In this document: positions 16,484 to 27,102 of the stretch, piece by piece
Layout of the letters: each line of letters begins with the position of its first letter
How positions within the stretch are numbered: position 1 is the first letter of the stretch
NCBI GenBank assembly: GCA_031459765.1
Contig: JAVKHY010000009.1
Coordinates: forward strand, 1 to 64,000
DNA: 64,000 nt
From: Armatimonadota bacterium
GTDB lineage: Bacteria > Sysuimicrobiota > Sysuimicrobiia > Sysuimicrobiales > Kaftiobacteriaceae
Direction: 5' to 3'
The notes under the pieces: model-generated
What the model was told of the DNA's origin: nothing
What the model saw: the letters and a program-made list of their open reading frames with translations, nothing else
Database searches by the model: none
Position numbers and translations under genes: made by a program

Positions 16484-18013
16484 TCACTGACCGGCCAGTC
16501 CGGCAACCGCCTGCCACAACGCATCGTGGCCGGCGACAAGCGACTCGTAGAGCGCCGCGGCCCGGCGATAGGGTGCGGCGCGCTCCGGATCGGGAGTGAA
16601 TCGGGCCTCGGGCCAGGTGAAACGGCTCACGGCGTCATTGAGGTCGTCAAAGATTCCCACACCGTATCCGGCGAGAATGGCGGTACCCAGCGCCGCCGCC
16701 TCGGTCCGGTTCAACCGCACGTAGGGCAACTGCAGCACGTCGGCTTTGACCTGGTTCCACAGGGCGCTTTTGGCGCCCCCGCCGACCACGCGCACCTCCT
16801 CGAACCGCAACTCCGGAACCAGGTGGCGCGCCACGGAGAGGTAGATAGCGTACTCATACGCCACGGCCTCCAGCAGGGCGCGATAGAGGTGGGGAATGCC
16901 GTGCGCCCAGGTCAACCCGACCCAGGCTCCCCGCAGATCGGGACGGTTCGGGCAGACCCGGCCCCCCAGGTGGGGGACGAAAAGGAGCCCGTCGGCGCCC
17001 GGCGGCACGCCGGCCGCGCGGTCATCCAGCGTCTCGTAGCCCCATGTCGTCTCGCCGCCGGCGCGCAGCAGGTCGCGGAACCAGCGCAAATTCAGCCCGC
17101 CCCCGTTGATGTAGCCGATGACGTACCACAGCCCTTCGGGCACGAGGCGGGCCGTCAGGAGCGTGCGGTGTCTCAGGTCGGGGGAGAAGCGCGGGACGCA
17201 GGGCGCGAACACCGACGCGGTGCCCGCGGCGTCGTAGACGATGCCCGGCCGGAGAATCCCCGCCCCGAGCATCGCCGCGGCCTGGTCGCCGGCGCCGGCC
17301 ACCACCGGGGTCCCCTCGGCGAGCCCGAGGCTGGAGGCGCCTGACGCGGTGAGGCGGCCCACGACCGCCCAGGGCTGGACAATCCTCGGGAACTTATCTT
17401 CCGGCAGGCCGAAACGCGACAGCAACTCCGCCGACCAGCGCCCGGCCTGAGGATCACCGAAACACGAGAAGTGGAGGTAGGTGGGATCGATGAAGGCCTC
17501 CGCAGCCTCCAGCCCGCACAGGGCCCCCGCGATGTAGCCGGCCGGCATGATGACCTTCGCCGTACGGGCGAAGACCTCGGGACGCTCCCGCTGCCACCAG
17601 AGGATCTTGGGTCCGTGGGTGTAGCTCGGTGGCCCTCCGGTCAGGGCGATGATCTGCTCCGCCGCCTCCCCCATCTCCGCCACGCAGCGTCCGCACCGAG
17701 TGTCCAGCCAGGAGTCGTAGGGCGCCACCGGACGGAAGCGCTCATCGATGAGCGCGATACCGGCCATCTGTCCGTCGAAGCCGATCGCCGCCACGTCTGC
17801 CGGTCGGACGGCGGCTTCCTGCACGCACCGGCGCACGGCGCGCGCCGTCTCGCCGAGCATCTCTTCGAGATCCTGCTCCACGTGGCCCGGCGCAGGCTGG
17901 ATCAGATGGGACGGCTCGGCGGCTTCCGCCAGGACGGTGCCGTGGTCATCGATCAGGACCGCCTTCGTCGCGGTCGTGCCGACATCGACGCCGCACAGGT
18001 ATCTTTGGGCCAT
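16484..18013 (-). CDS. FGGY-family carbohydrate kinase
   Basis: A 509-residue kinase with two actin-like domains. CGVDVGTTATKAVLIDDHG at about 6-24 is the N-terminal phosphate-binding motif, GFDGQMAGIALID follows, and GAGDQAAAMLGAG is the conserved C-domain loop. The VRVVGGGAKSALWNQVKADVL block near the end is the FGGY signature region. It is closest in style to xylulokinase, gluconokinase and erythritol kinase, and the sugar phosphorylated cannot be told. ATG 18013 is chosen because it opens directly onto the phosphate motif; codons upstream overlap the cupin gene. Neighbours suggest a pentose, tetritol or polyol. Confidence 0.9.
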   Translation of the reverse strand: MAQRYLCGVDVGTTATKAVLIDDHGTVLAEAAEPSHLIQPAPGHVEQDLEEMLGETARAVRRCVQEAAVRPADVAAIGFDGQMAGIALIDERFRPVAPYDSWLDTRCGRCVAEMGEAAEQIIALTGGPPSYTHGPKILWWQRERPEVFARTAKVIMPAGYIAGALCGLEAAEAFIDPTYLHFSCFGDPQAGRWSAELLSRFGLPEDKFPRIVQPWAVVGRLTASGASSLGLAEGTPVVAGAGDQAAAMLGAGILRPGIVYDAAGTASVFAPCVPRFSPDLRHRTLLTARLVPEGLWYVIGYINGGGLNLRWFRDLLRAGGETTWGYETLDDRAAGVPPGADGLLFVPHLGGRVCPNRPDLRGAWVGLTWAHGIPHLYRALLEAVAYEYAIYLSVARHLVPELRFEEVRVVGGGAKSALWNQVKADVLQLPYVRLNRTEAAALGTAILAGYGVGIFDDLNDAVSRFTWPEARFTPDPERAAPYRRAAALYESLVAGHDALWQAVAGLAGQ

Positions 18014-18014
18014 G

Positions 18015-18599
18015 CTAGCCGCTCCCCCCGACGGACCGACGGGGGTTGGGCACGACGACCACCTCCCCCGCCTGATGGACAACGAGGAGGTCGAACCCCG
18101 ACGCCGCGAGCGTGGCGTAGTCGTGCCCCGCGTCCGCGGGATAGGTGTAGAGGAAGATCAACGGCTCCTCTCCGGTGTTCACGCTGCGGTGCGCCCATCC
18201 CGGCGCGACGTAGACCACCGTCCCCGGCTCCAGCGGCAGGGTCCGGGCGTCGGCCCCTTCGGCCTGCACCACCAGGCAGCCCCGGCCCCGCAGTCCCACA
18301 TAGACTTCCGCCGTGTCGCGGTGGCGGTGATAGTGCCCCCGGGTCATAAAGAACTCCGTGCCCACGCGTCCCGGATAGACCACGGTCACGCCGAACATCA
18401 GGTGACCGGGGGCTTCCGGCAGCGATGGTTCAAAGGTCTCGTAGATGACGGGATCACCGGCGCCGATGAGCGCCTCCAGCGCCGCCGCATCCTGGAAGAC
18501 GCCGCGCAGATCGTGCGCCCGCCGCGGATGCCGCGCGGCCGGGGCCATCGCCGCCTCCGGGTCGGTGGTCAGACGCACGAGCAGTGGTTCGACCGCCAT
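18015..18599 (-). CDS. Cupin-type phosphoglucose isomerase
   Basis: A 194-residue cupin of the archaeal-type glucose-6-phosphate isomerase family. FMTRGHYHRHRDTAEVYVGL supplies the metal ligands (two His and Glu), followed by the cupin block PGTVVYVAPGWAHRSVNTGE with the third His. It interconverts glucose 6-phosphate or a related aldose phosphate with the ketose form. ATG 18599 overlaps the ALDH stop (ATGA), and upstream in-frame codons read antisense through ALDH. In this operon it may isomerise the FGGY kinase product rather than serve glycolysis. Confidence 0.85.
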   Translation of the reverse strand: MAVEPLLVRLTTDPEAAMAPAARHPRRAHDLRGVFQDAAALEALIGAGDPVIYETFEPSLPEAPGHLMFGVTVVYPGRVGTEFFMTRGHYHRHRDTAEVYVGLRGRGCLVVQAEGADARTLPLEPGTVVYVAPGWAHRSVNTGEEPLIFLYTYPADAGHDYATLAASGFDLLVVHQAGEVVVVPNPRRSVGGSG

Positions 18600-20029
18600 C
18601 ACAAAAGCTCCAGCCGGATGTGTTTGACCAGCAGGTACTCCTCGAGACCATGGTGGGAGAGCTCGATGCCGAGTCCGCTCTCCTTCCACCCGCCGTAGGG
18701 GAACGGCACCTCACCGCCGGCGACGTTGTTGATCCCGACCGTGCCGGCCTCCAGCCGCTCCGCCACAACCATCGCGGTGCGCAGGTCGCGCGTAAAGGCG
18801 TAGGCCACCAGGCCGTACGGCGTGTCGTTGGCCATGGCCACGGCCTCCTCCATCGTGGCAAAGGGCATGATGGGCGCGACGGGGCCGAAGGTCTCCTCAC
18901 GCATCACCTTCATGGAGTGATCGACGTCGAGCAGGACCGTGGGCTGGTAGAAGAAGCCGCGGGAAAACTCCGCCGGCCGCGCCCCGCCGCAGGCCACCGT
19001 GGCACCGCGGGCCCGGGCATCGGCGACGTGCTCTTCGACTTTCTCCCGCCCCTCCCGCGTGGTCATCGGGCCGAGGTCGGGATCGTCCAGCCCGGGACCG
19101 AGGCGCAGGCGCCGCGTCTCCTCGACGAAGGCCTCGACATAGGGCCGGTAGATGTCCCGGTGCACGTAGACGCGGTTGATGGCGTTGCAGATCTGCCCGG
19201 CGTTGCGGAACGCCCGGTACACCCCGGCCTTGGCCGCGGCGTCGAGCGGCGCGTCCGGGAAGACCAGGAGCGGGCAGTGGCCCCCCAGTTCCAGGGAGAT
19301 GCGCTTCACGCCGTCGCTGGCCATGGCCATGATCGCCTTCCCCGTCTCGGTCTGACCGGTGAAGGCGATCTTGCGGATGGCCGGATGCTTGACCAGGGAG
19401 GTCCCCACGGTGGCCCCGGGGCCGATGACGATGTTGATCACGCCGGCGGGAGCCCCGGCCTCCATCAGACACTCCAGAAACCGAGAGACCGCCACGGGGG
19501 TGGCCGACGGCGGCTTGACGACGAGCGTGCACCCGGCGGCGAGCGCGGGGGCCACCTTCCAGGCCAGCAGGAGCACCGGGTAGTTCCAGGGGCCGATCGC
19601 CGCGACCGGCCCGACCGGCTGGCGGATCACCAGGCTGCGCCGGTTCGGGTTGTCATTGGGCAGGATCTCGCCTGCAATCCGCCGGGTCTCTTCGGCATAG
19701 TACTCCAGGGCGTCGATCCCGGCCTGGATTTCGCTCCGCGCCTCGCGCAGCGGCTTGCCCTGTTCCAGGGTCAGCAGCCGCGCCAGCTCGTCGATGCGCT
19801 CTCTGATCAGGGCCGCCCCACGGCGCAGCAGCCGGGCCCGCGCCGAGGGAGCACTCTGAGCCCAGGCGGGAAACGCCGAAGCCGCAGCCCGGGCGGCACG
19901 ATCCACGTCCTCGACGGAGGCCGTGGCCGATCGCGCCACCACCGTTTCGGTGGCCGGATCGATCACGTCGGCCGGACGACCGCCTCCTTCGACCCGTTCC
20001 CCCGCGATGACCAATGGAACCCACTCCAC
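18599..20029 (-). CDS. NAD(P)-dependent aldehyde dehydrogenase
   Basis: A 476-residue ALDH-superfamily enzyme similar in style to succinate-semialdehyde or lactaldehyde dehydrogenases. It has the GPWNYPVLLLAWKVAPAL nucleotide-binding segment, ISLELGGHCPLLVF with the general-base Glu, and RNAGQICNAINRVYVH with the catalytic Cys. EETFGPVAPIMPF near the C-terminus is also conserved. GTG at 20029 is chosen because AGGAGG lies 8 nt upstream. A TTG at 20059 that overlaps the previous stop is the alternative. It probably oxidises an aldehyde formed by the adjacent alcohol dehydrogenase. Confidence 0.88.
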   Translation of the reverse strand: MEWVPLVIAGERVEGGGRPADVIDPATETVVARSATASVEDVDRAARAAASAFPAWAQSAPSARARLLRRGAALIRERIDELARLLTLEQGKPLREARSEIQAGIDALEYYAEETRRIAGEILPNDNPNRRSLVIRQPVGPVAAIGPWNYPVLLLAWKVAPALAAGCTLVVKPPSATPVAVSRFLECLMEAGAPAGVINIVIGPGATVGTSLVKHPAIRKIAFTGQTETGKAIMAMASDGVKRISLELGGHCPLLVFPDAPLDAAAKAGVYRAFRNAGQICNAINRVYVHRDIYRPYVEAFVEETRRLRLGPGLDDPDLGPMTTREGREKVEEHVADARARGATVACGGARPAEFSRGFFYQPTVLLDVDHSMKVMREETFGPVAPIMPFATMEEAVAMANDTPYGLVAYAFTRDLRTAMVVAERLEAGTVGINNVAGGEVPFPYGGWKESGLGIELSHHGLEEYLLVKHIRLELL

Positions 20030-20055
20030 GCCGTCTCCCTCCTTGCCGGACAGAT

Positions 20056-21102
20056 TCAAGGCGCGCCTCCGGGACGGATCACCACCTTCAGGACGTCCGG
20101 CGCCCGGGCGCGCAGGAATGCCTCCTCAAGCTCCCCCAGGGGGAGTTGAACGGACACCAGCCGGCCGAGCGGCAGACGTCCCGAGGCCGCCAGGTCGATC
20201 GCACGGCGGTATTGACGGGCGCTGGACCCGCTGGTCCCCGTGACCGTCAGCTGGCGGTAATGAATGCGGTTGGCATCCAGGATGGGCGGGGCCGTCCCGC
20301 GCGTCAGGCCGGCAAAGACGTGGATGCGTCCCAGCGCCGCCGCCGCGGCCAGAGCCTGCTCCAGCGGCTCCCGTGCCGGGACGGCTACGATGACGACGTC
20401 GAAACCTCGACCCGCGGTGAACTCCCCCACCGCATCGGAGACCTCCTCCGGCGTCACCACCGCGTCCGCACCAAAGGTCCGGGCCTGGGCCCTCCGAAAG
20501 GATTCTGGCTCCACGGCGACGACCGATGCCGCGCCCAGCGCGCGGCTGACCAGCAGGTGCATCACCCCCATCGGCCCGGCGCCGAACACCAGCACGCGGT
20601 CGCCCCACCCCGTACGGACCGCCTCGTGCGCGTTGAGAACGCAGGACAGCGGCTCGACCAGTGCGGCCTCCTCGTCGGGCAGCGCCGGAGGGAGCGGGAC
20701 AACATTCCCCCGACGCACCGCCGCCGCCGGTACGAGGACGTAGTCGGCCAGCGCGCCATCGATGCTGATGCCGAGCGCTTCATAGGAAGCACAGAGGTGG
20801 TCGAGCCCGCGGGCGCACAGGTCACACCGCCCGCAGCCGAAGTTCGGGGCCACCCCCACCCGCATCCCCTCCACCACCTCGGGAGCCGCGTCGCTCGGCT
20901 GCACGACCTCGCCCGCGAACTCGTGCCCCAGCACCCGCGACGTTCCCGGCGGGATCTTGAAGTGCCCGTGGGCGATAATCTTCAGATCCGTGGCGCAGAT
21001 GGACGCGGCGCGGACGCGCAACAGCAGGTCATCCCGTGACGGCCGCGGGATGGGCCGCGCCTGCAGACTCAGTCCGCCGTCGGCGTACACGCCGGCGTGC
21101 AT
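20056..21102 (-). CDS. Zinc-containing medium-chain alcohol/polyol dehydrogenase
   Basis: A 348-residue MDR enzyme of the sorbitol/threonine dehydrogenase type. SICATDLKI has the first catalytic zinc Cys, VLGHEFAGEVV the zinc His-Glu pair, and CGRCDLCARGLDHLC the four structural zinc cysteines. GAGPMGVMHLLVSRALGA is the NAD-binding Rossmann motif. It should oxidise a secondary alcohol of a sugar or polyol. ATG 21102 overlaps the Gfo/Idh stop (ATGA). Confidence 0.88.
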   Translation of the reverse strand: MHAGVYADGGLSLQARPIPRPSRDDLLLRVRAASICATDLKIIAHGHFKIPPGTSRVLGHEFAGEVVQPSDAAPEVVEGMRVGVAPNFGCGRCDLCARGLDHLCASYEALGISIDGALADYVLVPAAAVRRGNVVPLPPALPDEEAALVEPLSCVLNAHEAVRTGWGDRVLVFGAGPMGVMHLLVSRALGAASVVAVEPESFRRAQARTFGADAVVTPEEVSDAVGEFTAGRGFDVVIVAVPAREPLEQALAAAAALGRIHVFAGLTRGTAPPILDANRIHYRQLTVTGTSGSSARQYRRAIDLAASGRLPLGRLVSVQLPLGELEEAFLRARAPDVLKVVIRPGGAP

Positions 21103-22154
21103 CACGGGGATGTCGCCTCCTCCAGCGACGAGGGCTCCGCCCGGCCGACCGCCTCCGCGTGCCCCGAGCGCAGCGAGGCCTCGGCCGCCATGACCACTTC
21201 CAGCGCCCGCAGGCCGTCGATCGCCCCCGCCCGCGGCGGGCGTCCCGTGCGGACGCTGTCGATGAACGCCTGGTCCTCCCGGCGGTACGCCTCGCGGTGG
21301 CGATCCCGCCAGCTGCGAAAGGTCCGCCCGGTGACGGCCCCGTCGCGGCTCACCCGCACCACGGTGCCCTCCGGCACCGCCCCCACGGTCACCATGCCTT
21401 GGGTGCCGAGCACCTCGAGACGCGCATCGTAGCCATAGTCGACCGGACACGCTCCCTCGATCGTGGCCAGAGCCGCGTTGTCCAGCTCTCCCACGATGAC
21501 CCCCACATCGTAGAAGTCCGGGTGGTCCCGCAGGACATCGGTCGCCTTCAGGGCGCGGGCACGGGCGTAGACCCTGACGAACTCGCCGCCCGACAGCCAG
21601 CGGATGACGTCCACGTCGTGGCTGTTCACCTCGCCGAACAGTCCGTGGCTGCGTGCCGTCTCCAGCGCCCAGGGTGGAGGCAGACCCGGCCCGCGCGTGA
21701 GGGAACGGAGGAAAACGATGCGGCCGATTTCGCCCCCGGCGATCACCTCGCGGGCTTCCTCGTATTCCGGATCGTAGCGGCGCATGAACCCCATCTGGAA
21801 GATCACGCCGGCGCGGCGCACCGCGGCGACCATGGCCAGACCCTCGGCGATGGTGACGGCCAAGGGTTTCTCGCATTGGATGTGCCGGCCGGCGGCGGCC
21901 GCGGTCAGGACCAGCTCATGGTGGGTGAAGGTCGGGGTGGCGATGCACACGGCCTCAAAGGCCACAGACTCGAGGGCCTGGGTCAGCGTCTCGAAGGCCC
22001 GAGCCCCGAACTCCGCCGCCGCGGCGTCCCGCGCCGCGGCCACGGGATCCACGACGGCGACAACTTCCGCCCCCGGGATCGACCGGGCATAGTTGCGCCC
22101 GTGCACCATCCCGGCCCGTCCTGCTCCCACCAGACAGATCCGGACCCGCTCCAT
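21102..22154 (-). CDS. Gfo/Idh/MocA-family oxidoreductase
   Basis: A 350-residue NAD(P)-dependent oxidoreductase. VRICLVGAGRAGMVHG is the N-terminal Rossmann motif, and HIQCEKPLAVTIAEG contains the catalytic-lysine EKP motif of the family. Relatives act on myo-inositol, glucose, scyllo-inositol or sugar acids, so substrate prediction is weak. It lies 7 nt after the upstream SDR stop and 4 nt into the ADH, in a row of four dehydrogenases that suggests stepwise oxidation of a polyol or sugar. Confidence 0.88.
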   Translation of the reverse strand: MERVRICLVGAGRAGMVHGRNYARSIPGAEVVAVVDPVAAARDAAAAEFGARAFETLTQALESVAFEAVCIATPTFTHHELVLTAAAAGRHIQCEKPLAVTIAEGLAMVAAVRRAGVIFQMGFMRRYDPEYEEAREVIAGGEIGRIVFLRSLTRGPGLPPPWALETARSHGLFGEVNSHDVDVIRWLSGGEFVRVYARARALKATDVLRDHPDFYDVGVIVGELDNAALATIEGACPVDYGYDARLEVLGTQGMVTVGAVPEGTVVRVSRDGAVTGRTFRSWRDRHREAYRREDQAFIDSVRTGRPPRAGAIDGLRALEVVMAAEASLRSGHAEAVGRAEPSSLEEATSP

Positions 22155-22161
22155 CGCGGTC

Positions 22162-22935
22162 TCACCCCGCTACCAGACCGTAGCCCCCGCTGACCCCGAC
22201 GACGGCGCCGGTCACGAACGAGGCCTGGGGAGAGGCCAGAAAGGCGATCACCTCCGCCACCTCCTCCGGCCGTCCCAGACGTCCCAGCGGGACCACAGAG
22301 ACAAGCCGATCGGCCGCAGCCTCCCCGCCGAGCATGGCGGTCTGGATCTTGCCGGGAGTGACGGCGTTGACCCGGATGCCGGACGGGGCGAGTTCGCGCG
22401 CCAAGGCGCGCGTGAAGGCCACCAGCCCGCCCTTCGCCGCCGCATAGTGCACGCCGGAGGTCCCCCCGGTGAGGGCGGCGGTGGAGGCCACGTTGACGAT
22501 CGCCGGCTGAGGACTTCGGCGCAGCCAGGGCAGGGCGGCCCGGACGCAGAGAAAGGCGCCGGTGAGGTGGACAGCCAGCATCCGGCTCCACCGCTCCACG
22601 CTGAGGGATTCCACCGGCCCCGGATCGTAGTGCCCGGCGTTGTTGACGAGCACGTCCAGCCGGCCCCAGCGGGCGGTGAGGGTGGCCACCATCTCCTCGA
22701 CCTCCTGCGGGTCGCTCACATCGGCGCGCACGACGAGGGTTTCTCCGCCCAGGGCGGCAATCGTTCCGGCCACGCTGCGCGCGGCAGTCTCGTCGCGCGA
22801 CCAGTTCACGGCGATCCGGAATCCGCGGCGCGCCAAGGCCACCGCCGTGGCCGCTCCGATCCCGCGTGACCCCCCGGTCACCAGCGCCACCGGCGGCCCG
22901 GAGACCCTCGCCTCTGAATCTGCTGCCGTCCGCAT
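22162..22935 (-). CDS. Short-chain dehydrogenase/reductase
   Basis: A 257-residue classical SDR. VALVTGGSRGIGAATA is the cofactor-binding TGxxxGIG motif, LVNNAGHYDPG the NNAG motif, and YAAAKGG the catalytic YxxxK with a Ser about 13 residues before it. The C-terminal ASFVTGAVVGVSGGYG is typical of FabG-like members. ATG 22935 was chosen as the first start outside the GntR gene. It is likely to act on the sugar or polyol handled by the operon. Confidence 0.87.
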   Translation of the reverse strand: MRTAADSEARVSGPPVALVTGGSRGIGAATAVALARRGFRIAVNWSRDETAARSVAGTIAALGGETLVVRADVSDPQEVEEMVATLTARWGRLDVLVNNAGHYDPGPVESLSVERWSRMLAVHLTGAFLCVRAALPWLRRSPQPAIVNVASTAALTGGTSGVHYAAAKGGLVAFTRALARELAPSGIRVNAVTPGKIQTAMLGGEAAADRLVSVVPLGRLGRPEEVAEVIAFLASPQASFVTGAVVGVSGGYGLVAG

Positions 22936-22948
22936 CCCGGGACGTTCC

Positions 22949-23719
22949 TCAGGGCTCCAGCCAGATCGAGTAGCGGTAGCGGTCAGCGCGATAGAAGCCC
23001 TCGACATATTCCGCCGCCCGGCCGTCGTCGGCGAACAGCGTCCGCCGCAGGACCAGCACGGGACTGCCGCGCGGAACGTTGAGCTCCCGGGCCAGGCGAC
23101 TCCCGGCGCGCCCCGCCTCGATGTACTGGAACGCCTTGGCGAACTTCACCCCCGCCTCCGTCAACATCTCATAGAGCGATCCGGAGAAGTCTTCCCGGCC
23201 GGTCAGGCCGATCCAGCGCGGCAGGTGGGAGAACGTCACCGCGATCGGCGCGCCGTCGGCGTAGCGCACCCGTTCGATCCGCAAGACGCGCTCCCCCCCG
23301 GCCACATGCAGCGCCTCCTGCACCACAGGCGGGGGAGGGACCCAGGCGACCTTCACCACCCGCGTCGACGGCTGTGCGCCCCGCAGCCGCATCTCCTGGG
23401 TGAAGCTAAGCAGCTTTGGCAGAGGCTCTTCGAGCCGACGCTGCAGGACAAAGGTGCCCCGTCCGCGGCTCCGTACCAGGTGACCTTCCTCGACCAGGGC
23501 GGTCAGGGCCTGACGCATCGTATGCCGGCTGACGTGGAAGAGGCGCTGCAGTTCCGTCTCCGCGGGAATCATCGTCCCCGGCGGGAACTCCCCGGACTGG
23601 ATCTTCTGTCGCAGCAGGTCCCGGATCTGCGCATACAACGGCGCCGTGCCCGCCCGCCGCACCAGAGGACCGACCGGAGTCGTACCCACCGACGCGTCGC
23701 CGCCGCCTGCGCTCGTCAT
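22949..23719 (-). CDS. GntR-family regulator, HutC/UTRA type
   Basis: A 256-residue regulator. The N-terminal winged helix reads QIRDLLRQKIQSGEFPPGT, then PAETELQRLFHVSRHTMRQAL and GRGTFV. A UTRA ligand-binding domain follows, containing GERVLRIERVRYADGAPIAV and RGSPVLVLRRTLFADDG. It is encoded inside the 19-kb sugar run, overlapping the permease stop by 4 nt, so it is probably autoregulated as part of the operon. The two near-identical palindromic sites at 28348-28377 and 34651-34680 are its best candidate operators. The inducer is probably a sugar or sugar phosphate. Confidence 0.9.
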   Translation of the reverse strand: MTSAGGGDASVGTTPVGPLVRRAGTAPLYAQIRDLLRQKIQSGEFPPGTMIPAETELQRLFHVSRHTMRQALTALVEEGHLVRSRGRGTFVLQRRLEEPLPKLLSFTQEMRLRGAQPSTRVVKVAWVPPPPVVQEALHVAGGERVLRIERVRYADGAPIAVTFSHLPRWIGLTGREDFSGSLYEMLTEAGVKFAKAFQYIEAGRAGSRLARELNVPRGSPVLVLRRTLFADDGRAAEYVEGFYRADRYRYSIWLEP

Positions 23720-24749
23720 GAGCCAAACCTCCGTCGCCGCCACTGATCGAAGACCACGACGATGATGATCACCAGACCGTTGATCACCCGCTGCCAGAAC
23801 GCCGACACATTGAGCAGGTTCAACCCGTTGCTCAGCACGCCCATGATCAGCGCGCCGATGACCGTGCCGACGACGGTCCCCTCTCCGCCGAAGAGGTTGG
23901 TCCCGCCGAGCACCACGGCGCCGATCGTCTGCAGTTCCATCCCCTCGCCCATCAGGGCGTTGGCGGAGTTCAGCCGGCCGGTGAGGACCAGGCCCCCGAC
24001 CCCGGCCATCAGTCCGGAGAAAGCGTACACGGAAATTTTCGTCCGGTCGACGTTGATGCCCGAGACGCGCGCGGCCTCCCGGTTGCCTCCCACGGCTAGG
24101 GCGCAGCGGCCCAGGCGTGTGTGCTGGAGGACGAACCACCCGCCGATCACCGCGACCAGGGCGACGAGGGCGGGCACCGGGACGCCCATGATCGCCCCGC
24201 TGCCCAGCCAGATGAGCTCCGCGGGCAGGTAGGCCTTCAGCTGGATGGCGGTCAGGTGCGAGGGGACGGGCAACCCCTGGGTGATCAGCAGACCGACGCC
24301 GCGGGCCGTCGTGTACATGCCGAGGGTGGCGATGAAATCCGGGATGCGCCCCTTGGTGATCACGACGCCATTGAAGAAGCCGAGGGCGATCCCGACGGCG
24401 ACGCCGAGCAGGAGACCGGCCCAGACGTTCCATCCCCAGTAGGCCATCGCCACCGCGGCCAGCGAACCGGCCAGGGCCATCATCGCGGCTACGGAGAGAT
24501 CGATGCCGGCGCTGACGATGACCAGGGTCTGCCCCACGGCGAGGATCGCCGTGACGGCGGTCTGGGCCAGAATATTCATAAAGTTGCTCGTCGTCCGGAA
24601 GTACGGCGATACGGCCGAGAGGTACAGCACCAGGAGCAGGAGGGCGATGATCGGACCGCCCCGCAGCGCCAGGCGCGCCACGACCTGCGCCACGGCCAGT
24701 GCCTCTTCCCGAGCCTCGCCCACGGCCACCTGCACGCCCCGTTGCCCCA

Positions 24750-24753
<4 letters not shown>
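23716..24753 (-). CDS. Ribose-type sugar ABC transporter permease (system 1)
   Basis: A 345-residue RbsC-like membrane protein with about ten hydrophobic segments. AVGQTLVIVSAGIDLSVAAMMALAG is the conserved region that includes the GIDLSVG-like motif, and AVGGNREAARVSGINVDRTKI is the cytoplasmic coupling loop. The start is GTG 24753 overlapping the ATPase stop, with ATG directly after. It works with the ATPase and the binding protein upstream as a homodimeric carbohydrate uptake type 2 permease. Confidence 0.92.
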
Positions 24754-26261
<1,508 letters not shown>

Positions 26262-26270
26262 GGCGGTTCC

Positions 26271-27029
26271 CTACTGGGCGGTGTATCCGCCATCCACGGA
26301 CAGGATTGCGCCCGTCGCATAGTGGAGTTCGTCGGCGGCCAGACACAGGATGCCGAAGGCGATCTCCTCCGGCCGCCCCAGCCGCCCGGCCGGACGGACG
26401 GTCTCCAGCGCCCGGCGGGCGGCGGCCGGATCCCTCTGACGCCGCAGGGAGGCGGCAACCAGCGGCGTGTCGGTCGTCCCGGGGCAGATGCAGTTCACAC
26501 GGATCTCCGGCGCACCGTCTACGGCCAGGCTGCGGGTCAGGCCGATCACGCCGGCCTTGGAGACATTGTAGGCCACCTGCCCCTTGATCCCCACCAACCC
26601 GGCTTCGGAGGCGACATTGACGATCACGCCGCCGCCGTGGGCGCGCATGGCCGGGATGCAGTACTTGGCGCAGAGGAACGGGCCGGTGAGGTTCACCTCC
26701 AGGAGTCGCCGCCAGTCGGCCTCGCTCGTCGCCAGGACGTCGCCCTGCAGGTAAATTCCCGCGTTATTCACCAGGATGTCCAGCCGGCCGAACCGCGCCA
26801 TCACGGTCTCTACCATGCGTCGCACATCGTCGGGATTGGAGACATCGGCGGCGATGAACACCGCCTCTCCCCCGGAGGCGGCGATCTGCTCCACCGTCTG
26901 CGGCCCGGCCCCGGCGTCCACATCCACTACGGCGACCCGGGCCCCCGCACGGGCGAAGAGGACGGCGGTGGCGCGGCCGATGCCGGCCCCCGCACCGGTG
27001 ATGACGGCCACCTTTCCCCCAAAATCCAT
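26271..27029 (-). CDS. Short-chain dehydrogenase/reductase
   Basis: A 252-residue classical SDR. KVAVITGAGAGIGRATAVLF is the cofactor motif, VVDVD after strand two suggests NAD preference, and LVNNAGIYLQGD and AYNVSKAGV contribute the NNAG and YxxxK motifs. ATG 27029 gives the standard N-terminus. It sits between the binding-protein gene (with an intervening hairpin) and the ATPase, an unusual place for a catabolic enzyme inside importer genes. It probably oxidises the imported sugar or polyol. Confidence 0.88.
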   Translation of the reverse strand: MDFGGKVAVITGAGAGIGRATAVLFARAGARVAVVDVDAGAGPQTVEQIAASGGEAVFIAADVSNPDDVRRMVETVMARFGRLDILVNNAGIYLQGDVLATSEADWRRLLEVNLTGPFLCAKYCIPAMRAHGGGVIVNVASEAGLVGIKGQVAYNVSKAGVIGLTRSLAVDGAPEIRVNCICPGTTDTPLVAASLRRQRDPAAARRALETVRPAGRLGRPEEIAFGILCLAADELHYATGAILSVDGGYTAQ

Positions 27030-27060
27030 CGGCCCTGCCCCTCTCGTGCTCCGGGTTCGT

Positions 27061-27098
27061 GCAGGGGTGGGAGCCCGCTTCAGGGCTCCCACCCCTGC
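27061..27098 (-). terminator. Perfect 16-bp hairpin after the system 1 binding-protein gene
   Basis: The arms GCAGGGGTGGGAGCCC (27061-27076) and GGGCTCCCACCCCTGC (27083-27098) pair perfectly around a 6-nt loop. It starts 4 nt after the binding-protein stop. There is no U-tract on the minus strand. The likely role is partial termination or protection of the upstream transcript, giving more binding protein than downstream enzymes and transporter subunits. Confidence 0.75.
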
Positions 27099-27102
27099 TG
27101 GT

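Noticed and set aside
20056-21876. A 606-residue fusion of the Zn-ADH with an upstream domain
   Set aside because: The N-terminal part is the out-of-frame shadow of the Gfo/Idh gene; ATG 21102 with an ATGA overlap is the natural start.
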